DNA of 64,000 bases from positions 4,526,001 through 4,590,000 of the forward strand of contig CM023534.1 of NCBI GenBank assembly GCA_013350335.1, in the 5' to 3' direction. The position numbers and the translations under genes were made by a program. This document shows, in pieces, positions 58,089 through 64,000 of this stretch. Below the pieces are notes generated by a model that had not been told where the DNA came from, ran no database searches, and saw nothing but the letters and a program-made list of their open reading frames with translations. The stretch's first letter is position 1; each line of letters begins with the position of its first letter. Source of the stretch: Chimonanthus salicifolius. Taxonomy: Eukaryota > Streptophyta > Magnoliopsida > Laurales > Calycanthaceae.

Positions 58089-59039
58089 TAGATCTTGGCT
58101 ACAAAATTATCCAAGGATGAGAAATATTCACTGAATTGAGATACGCTGGAGGTCATTAAATCCCATCAGCTTAGTCTTCTCCTTTTTGTGTTTTTTTTTC
58201 TTCCTTCTTCTTTCTATTGAGTGGGTATCATTTGTGTGTAGGAACATAATCATTTCATCCATTTTTTTCTCATTTCTTCATATTGGGTAGGTGTTGATTT
58301 TATGTGGAAAACATTTGAGAATACTTAATTCTTCATTTTACTGCCATTTTCTTCATACTGAGCAGGCAAATCTTTTATAATAAGATTACTTAAAAAGGCA
58401 CAAGTAATGAGAAGAACCAATAACACATGATATTAAAAAATAGGATAGTGGGTTGATGTAAATAAATGTTGATTTGATCTTTCAAGTGTTCCCCAGCAAT
58501 AGGGCAAATTCCCCCCTGAATTGATCTGCAAGAAAGCAAAGAGACAGATACGAGAAATTAATATATGAGATTAAATATATGTGGAGAATCGATGTTGCAT
58601 AATCATTCCTTTATTTTTTTTCTCCTCAGTGATTTCATATGCAGATTAAATTTTTTTCCTAAGTGGGTCATTTGCTATAGTCATTTTCCCAATTCTCAAG
58701 AATTCAGCAAAGTCATGATTTAATCCAATATATGAATATGACATGCACCATCAAAGGGTGTTCCCCACTCTTCACTCTCATGTGAAATTTGTCCTCTGTG
58801 CTTTGTTCAATGTGGAATGGGACCTTAATAACAGACCACAAGATGATACTAAAATCAAGGGAGTGCTGCCTTAGTCACTTATATTTTAGATCTTTTCTCA
58901 AACAATGAGGACAATGCATGTGCAACTTGTGAATGGTGGAATCACTTTCCGGCTTCGAAAATTCTCTGTCAGAACCATTTAATCTGGATAGCTTAACAAA
59001 AACTATTGAGTAGATATTTCACTGTATAGATGTGTGTTT
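58089..59039. other. Spacer, nothing recognised
   Basis: AT-rich sequence without coding or structural signals. Confidence 0.35.
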
Positions 59040-59340
59040 GGCAATAGATTAATCTGGTACCTTACGTGTTATTTGGAATCATGAGTTTCTCAAGTTAGGC
59101 GACATGGGACTCTCTTGTCACTCCACATCTGCCCTCACATGCAGCTGCTCACCCTCCCTTACGTGTAGCGGCTGCACGTGAATCTGCTCGCTCTGATACC
59201 ATGTTAGAAAATCATGACTTGATAATATTTTTGAAGTAAAACTCACTCTTAAAAGCTAGTCATTGAGAGAAAGATGGCTCAAGTGTTATATAGTCTCATT
59301 AATTTATCGAATTATGCGATGTAAGACTCTCAAAGAGGTT
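59040..59340 (-). mobile_element. TRIM-like miniature LTR element remnant
   Basis: On the minus strand a short LTR-like segment (AGAGTCTTACATCGCATAAT to GATTTTCTAACA) is followed directly by TGGTATCAGAGC, a primer-binding site for initiator methionine tRNA. About 75 bp further on comes GAGAGTCCCATGTCGCCTAA, the degenerate start of a second LTR. The size and the absence of coding sequence fit a terminal-repeat retrotransposon in miniature. The far end of the second LTR is not clear. Confidence 0.6.
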
Positions 59341-59940
59341 AAAAATGAAAAAAATCTAGTAGTTGCCTTAGGTGATTTAAAATGTAACTACAAGCTTATC
59401 AATTTATATAACAAGTTCCAATTCGGAGGTTAGGCCCTAAAGGTGTGGCAAATTGTTGCATTAAAAATCACATAAACAGGGCAATTTATGTAAATGATGA
59501 AACAGGCATTTTGAATTTACTATAATTACCATTTATCTAAATAAATATATAAGCTAAGAGGTTGAATTAGGCCTTCACGTGGGCCATGGAACCTGCCCCA
59601 ATCATAGCAGGCTTTGCTTTCCCTTTACATGAGTAGAAATCTAAACTAAATGTGTTGCACATGAGCCAATTTCAACCGAAAAGCCTTGTCTGAGAGACCG
59701 TGGGGCCCAACTACTTTAGAGCTGGACGAAAGCTGTCTCTGCTGGTATTAATCAAAATCTGGGCCTAAACGTTAGGCCCAAAAATTAAATGGGCTGGACT
59801 GAACAACCTCGTCCTCTACTGGTGATAGTCAATAATTTTCTGAATTTAGCACAAATTCTTTTCTAAGTATTAAACCAAGACCACCGTAATAATACTGATG
59901 CTAGAACAATGGCCATATGATACGGCGCTTTGATGTAAAC

Positions 59941-60125
59941 CATTGTTTAAAAATTCAAAAAGATTCAGACAAGTCAGACCGAGTTGACCGACTCAGCAGG
60001 ATTTTGAGTCAACCAAATTTACAAGTTTTTTTCATATTTTTTTTACTTTTCATAAAAACTTAGCTGAGTTTCTCGACTCAATAGAATTTTGTTCCGAGTC
60101 ATTAGTTTTGAATTTTTGAACAATG
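59941..60125. mobile_element. Foldback MITE, 185 bp
   Basis: CATTGTTTAAAAATTCAAAA at the left end is the near-inverse of TTTTGAATTTTTGAACAATG at the right. Inward, GAGTTGACCGACTC-like and GACTC-rich parts also pair. No duplication was identified. Confidence 0.65.
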
Positions 60126-60755
60126 TCCTTAGTGGAATTCTCCATTATTTAAGTCCTTTCCCGAGTTGTACCATGCAAACAACTGGTAAGCACAAATATC
60201 TGCATCCGTGGTATTTAATAACACAAAAGTATTATTATTTACTAAAAGACAGTATTAAAATCACTTCCCCTTCTATCTATAGACAATGCTTTAGCCCTTA
60301 ACATGATTGATGATGTAAATACTTCAACAGAAAATATCTTTATTTTAAGTTCCTTTCTTTGTAAGTATCTATATGGGTCCCTTCAAATCCGAGAAAACCC
60401 TTTCTGCAAAAGGAAAAATGAAATAAAAGAAAATCTCAGTTCATCACAATCAGGCACTGTTTTAGTGGATTAACATGATCTCCCTACTCTATTAAGAATA
60501 CAATTTTATATTAATGACAATAAGAGATGACTTGAGAATATTAATATTTAAATACTTTGATAATATTTAAGATATTCATAATCCATATTGCAGAGAAGAA
60601 GAAACACAATGTCATTTCGATGAAGACATGAGAATCAAGTAGCACATCAGCCTTCAAATGGTGAGAACACAAAGTAGTGGGAAGCCCAACAAAGAGAAAT
60701 GGTTGCAACCTCCTTTATATTGAGAACTTAATAAAGCAACTTGGCCACTTATTAA

Positions 60756-61296
60756 TGTGTTGGAATGGAACCTTTGTATCTAGTTTTTGTGACTTTGAAG
60801 ACCCAAGTCTCTTCGTGTCATGTTCACTACATTAGAAGCCATCCACTGCAGTTTTCAGTTCGATTCTTTGCCACATTATCTACTGATTGTGGAAGAAGTT
60901 TTTTAAAATAGCACAAGGTTAATGATGTTGATTATTGGCTCGATTTTATCTTCCTCAATTTCATTAGTTTTTGCTTGGCCCAACTTGTAGTACTCCTGTC
61001 TAACTTGTATCTCTTTCATGAATGAAAATTATATATAGTGAGAGAAGGTGAGAGGCTGGTTGGCTTGTCTTTGACACTGTAACTCCTCTCGGACAATTAA
61101 GAGTTTAGTTGTCTGAGAGAGAAAGAGAATGTGAGTGGGTGCATTTGTATCCCTCTTTAGATTAGTGGAAATTTTTCTGTGTTACCAGTGGACGGCCTTT
61201 GGCCGAACTACGTAAATTTGTGTCTTCTCTCTTGATTGTGTGATTGATTTGCTTTATGCTTCCTTTGTGCTTGTTTAATCAAGATTTCACACAACA
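60756..61296 (+). mobile_element. Probable copia-type solo LTR
   Basis: The 3' part contains GTGGACGGCCTTTGGCCGAA, CTACGTAAATTTGTGTCTTC and an ending CACACAACA, which closely resembles the U5 region of plant Ty1/copia LTRs. TGTGTTGG at 60756 is a possible start, flanked by ATTAA against ATTGA after the end. The start is tentative and no internal region is present. Confidence 0.5.
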
Positions 61297-62512
61297 ATTG
61301 ATCCATTAATATAGTGAAAACTCTCAAATTTTCATATTTATTTAATAGTAGATCTTTAAATGTCTATTTTACTTATTTGGAAATCATATTTTTTAAAGTC
61401 TTTAAATTTTAACATTCATTTTATAATAGAAATTTATCAGATTAGATCAAGTAATTCATAAGAGCTAGATTGTTACGAGGAAGAATTATATCCATTAAGT
61501 CTAGTGTAGATTTTACAAACTATAATTCTCATAAAGTTCTTAACTGAAAACTTTATTTAAAAATTATTATTATATATCAATAAATGACTTTTTTTCATTC
61601 TACCTGAATGATTAGAGCTGCCCGAGACAAGGCGGCAAAGAATAAGGCAAATGGAGCCTTTGAAGCAGTCCTTGTCGGTTGCTCCAATGGTGTTGGTGAC
61701 GTAGGAATTGTAAGAAAGGACATACTTCGAAGTTGGAACACACCATCTCTACATGGGTCCCTTTAAAGGGTCACCAACATGGCTCCACCCACTTTCATTA
61801 GAGTCCAATTTTGCTTCGCACCTTATCTTTTCATGTAAACTTTTTTCATCCCATTTTCACAATAATAACACTATAAAATACTACATTAGATATTATAATG
61901 ATGATTATGATGATGATAATTGTTGATTGAAGAGAAAGAGTTCAAGGAAATTTGAGATTCTTAAAGTACTTAAAACTCTAATTATAACTATATTAGCTGG
62001 GCCTGTAATTTTGTGAGCACGACATAATAAAATCTCTCTTTTTCATATGTTTTTTTTAAGAGTTTTTCATATAATTCTGTCTTTTATTGTGTTGTGTTAG
62101 TTTATCATCTTCTACATGATATCAGAGATACTACAATAATGATGATGATAAAAAAGATTTATATATATTTAATATCGTATAATGATAATACAATGATGAT
62201 GATGATAAAAGAAGATGTGCATGTATCTAATATCGTATATTAAAATACTCAAATCTTCCATGATATGATGAGTTATGTTGTACATATTTACTAACCCTAG
62301 TAGACCCATTACCAAGATTTGCATCAAAATTGGAAAAGTGAGCTTGGGCACATTAGTCTTTCCATATGTTACCTCTTCTCAATGGAGCAATGGCCATAAT
62401 GGCAAATGGATGGCTATGTAAGGTTTGCAAATTTTGGGGAAATTGCAGCAACAACCATGGTTTTCTATTTTTATTTTCTTTGTATAATAACAAGATCAAG
62501 GACTCTTCTCAA
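61297..62512. other. Spacer upstream of the candidate gene at 62513
   Basis: 61310-61490 is a diverged copy of the TTGGTGTCAAATTAGG-type repeat. Around 62128 TGATATCAGAG resembles a decayed LTR primer-binding site. ATGATGATGATAA-type repeats occur near 61900-62210. No gene was recognised. Confidence 0.35.
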
Positions 62513-62830
62513 ATGGCACTCAAAAATCCAAAAAACAGTAGTAAGAGAGAACAGAAGCAGAAGAGGAAGAGGAAGAGCTTTAGAACAAAGGCTCTGTTGT
62601 TTCTCCTAGAAGAAATGGCAGCTTCATACAGATATTTCTATGCTAAGGTTGCAATTTGTGAATTGAAGAACATTGCTGCCATATCTGCCAAAGTAGCAAA
62701 AGAAGAATGTAAGATTAATAAAATGTTAGAACTTGTTCAAGTCAAAGATAATCAATATATTAATGGTGACAAATCTTGCCTCTTTTTTTCAGAAACGGAC
62801 ACTCAAGCCATCGAACTCATTGGGAAATAA
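62513..62830 (+). CDS. Candidate small basic protein, unrecognised
   Basis: An ATG at 62513 opens 105 codons ending at TAA 62828-62830. The open frame reaches back to 62366. The N-terminal third is very basic (KREQKQKRKRKSFRTK). It is followed by a probable helical segment, LFLLEEMAASYRYFYAKVAI and CELKNIAAISAKVAKEEC. The composition and helix pattern look like a real protein rather than random frame, but I recognise no domain. Start choice is uncertain and an intron could be present. No second gene overlaps it. Confidence 0.4.
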   Translation: MALKNPKNSSKREQKQKRKRKSFRTKALLFLLEEMAASYRYFYAKVAICELKNIAAISAKVAKEECKINKMLELVQVKDNQYINGDKSCLFFSETDTQAIELIGK

Positions 62831-64000
62831 TTGCTTGATCCTCTAATGAAGGATAATCTGATGTGTGGGAGTTACTTTAGCTAAGGATAAATCAAAGGGA
62901 TTTTGAGAGAAACTCTTCTAAGATCCTAATGCTAAGCTTGCTAGTTGGAAAGCAATAGTCATTATTTTTAATTGGGATAGTTAAACATCTCAATCCGTAC
63001 ACATCGAGTACATAACAATGGAAAATGACTATTTTTGTATTCAGTGGGACTTGATTCCAATGTTTTCCCCAAACAAGAGTGGGTTTTGACTACCAAGCCA
63101 ATCCCTCGAGGTTTTGACCACCAAGATCTTACCTAATTGATGGATGATGATCAACTCTACAAATCACAACAGTTATTAACAAGTACCCTTGGTCATGGGA
63201 CACGTCTGGTATTTAAAATTATTGAAAATTTGAAGGAAATTTGAAAAAATAGTATCTATAAGTCTATTTGATAGGTTATTTAAGATAAAATAAGAATGAT
63301 TTTCATTCATAATTGAACCAATACCTATTTCTCAAGGTAAAAAAGGTAAAAAAAAAAAAATCAAAATCATTCTCATGTAATTTTTAAAATCATTCTTTCT
63401 ACGAAGCACGTTAATCTTCTCAGAACCATTTTTATTTTTAATGATTCTTTATCATTCTAGATGTCAAATACGATCTTTTGATAAAAAAGAATGATTCTGA
63501 AAAATTAACTGAGAATGATTTTGATTCTTGTTTTCTATTATTGCTTTTAGTTTCCTATTTCAACGACATTCTTTCCATTCAAAATTAAAAAAAAAAAACA
63601 TTCTTATTCTATGACGTCAAACACCAGTCGGTGTGCCTTTTCGTTTTGGAAAATTTCAAACTATACCAATCCAATATAGGTCGACATAGGTGTAATTCAA
63701 CAAATAAATCTAAAAAAATATATATAATTTTATTTTCTTTAAAACAATCAATAGATTTAATATGTTTAAATGGATGGCTATAAACCAATACACTTAAATA
63801 GTCCAAAATAGCCATGTTGTCCAAAAAAAGGGTGTATATCTTAACACGAGCATTATCTTATAGGAGGTACGGATTTTAGTGAACTTTTCATTTTGTCCTC
63901 CATCCATATGCATAAATCGGTTCACTTTCAAGTGAATCAGTGCACTGAATTGGACTCTTTTCATTTTTAAGTGAATCGGTTCACTCATCAGTGCACTTAG
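62831..64000. other. Spacer to window end, with possible MITE and truncated palindromic repeat
   Basis: 63195-63625 starts near GTCTGGTATTT and ends near AAACACCAGTC, weakly inverted ends around AT-rich sequence. At 63915-64000 TCGGTTCACTTTCAAGTGAA and AGTGAATCGGTTCACTCATC form overlapping palindromes cut off by the window end. No gene was recognised. Confidence 0.35.

Overview
The window is nuclear DNA from a flowering plant. The genes have spliceosomal introns and match plant families: a KT/UAfT-type nucleotide-sugar transporter, an autoinhibited Ca2+-ATPase and a DUF1639 protein. The spacers are AT-rich and full of plant LINEs, tRNA-derived SINEs, LTR remnants and foldback elements. Long repeat-filled introns (up to 6.6 kb) suggest a moderately large, probably woody genome. 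The species cannot be fixed from the sequence.

Layout. (1) 1-923, + strand: the last three exons of an unrecognised gene ending in a C-terminal membrane anchor. (2) 924-7900: AT-rich spacer with a SINE and a GGGTCGGGT-type repeat. (3) 8203-16869, + strand: a complete four-exon Golgi-type nucleotide-sugar transporter, 307 aa, with LINE pieces in introns 2 and 3. (4) 17-21.6 kb: spacer with hairpins and a broken AVT1-like amino-acid transporter. (5) 21808-32822, - strand: a complete seven-exon type IIB Ca2+-ATPase of ACA4/ACA11 type, 1032 aa. Its first intron is 6.6 kb and holds an 877-bp foldback element, a second inverted repeat of about 640 bp and a GGGTCGGGT repeat. (6) 33-42 kb: repeat territory with a LINE that carries a nested SINE, and a 961-bp foldback element with 9-bp target-site duplications. 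(7) 42135-44444, + strand: a complete DUF1639 gene, 244 aa. (8) 44.6-50.3 kb: a PPR relic and a mosaic of LINE fragments interrupted by a caulimovirid-like fragment. (9) 50.3-64 kb: mainly SINEs, solo LTRs, a TRIM and MITEs, plus one candidate small protein gene near 62.5 kb.

The genes do not form a pathway. The transporter would act in the Golgi on wall-polysaccharide precursors, the Ca2+ pump in calcium export to an internal store, and the DUF1639 protein has no established role. The most unusual signals are the two large foldback elements, a dimeric SINE with 14-bp target-site duplications, a 63-bp duplication that creates a second in-frame splice donor in the DUF1639 gene, and the LINE/pararetrovirus mosaic. 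All calls come from reading the sequence; no database search was run.
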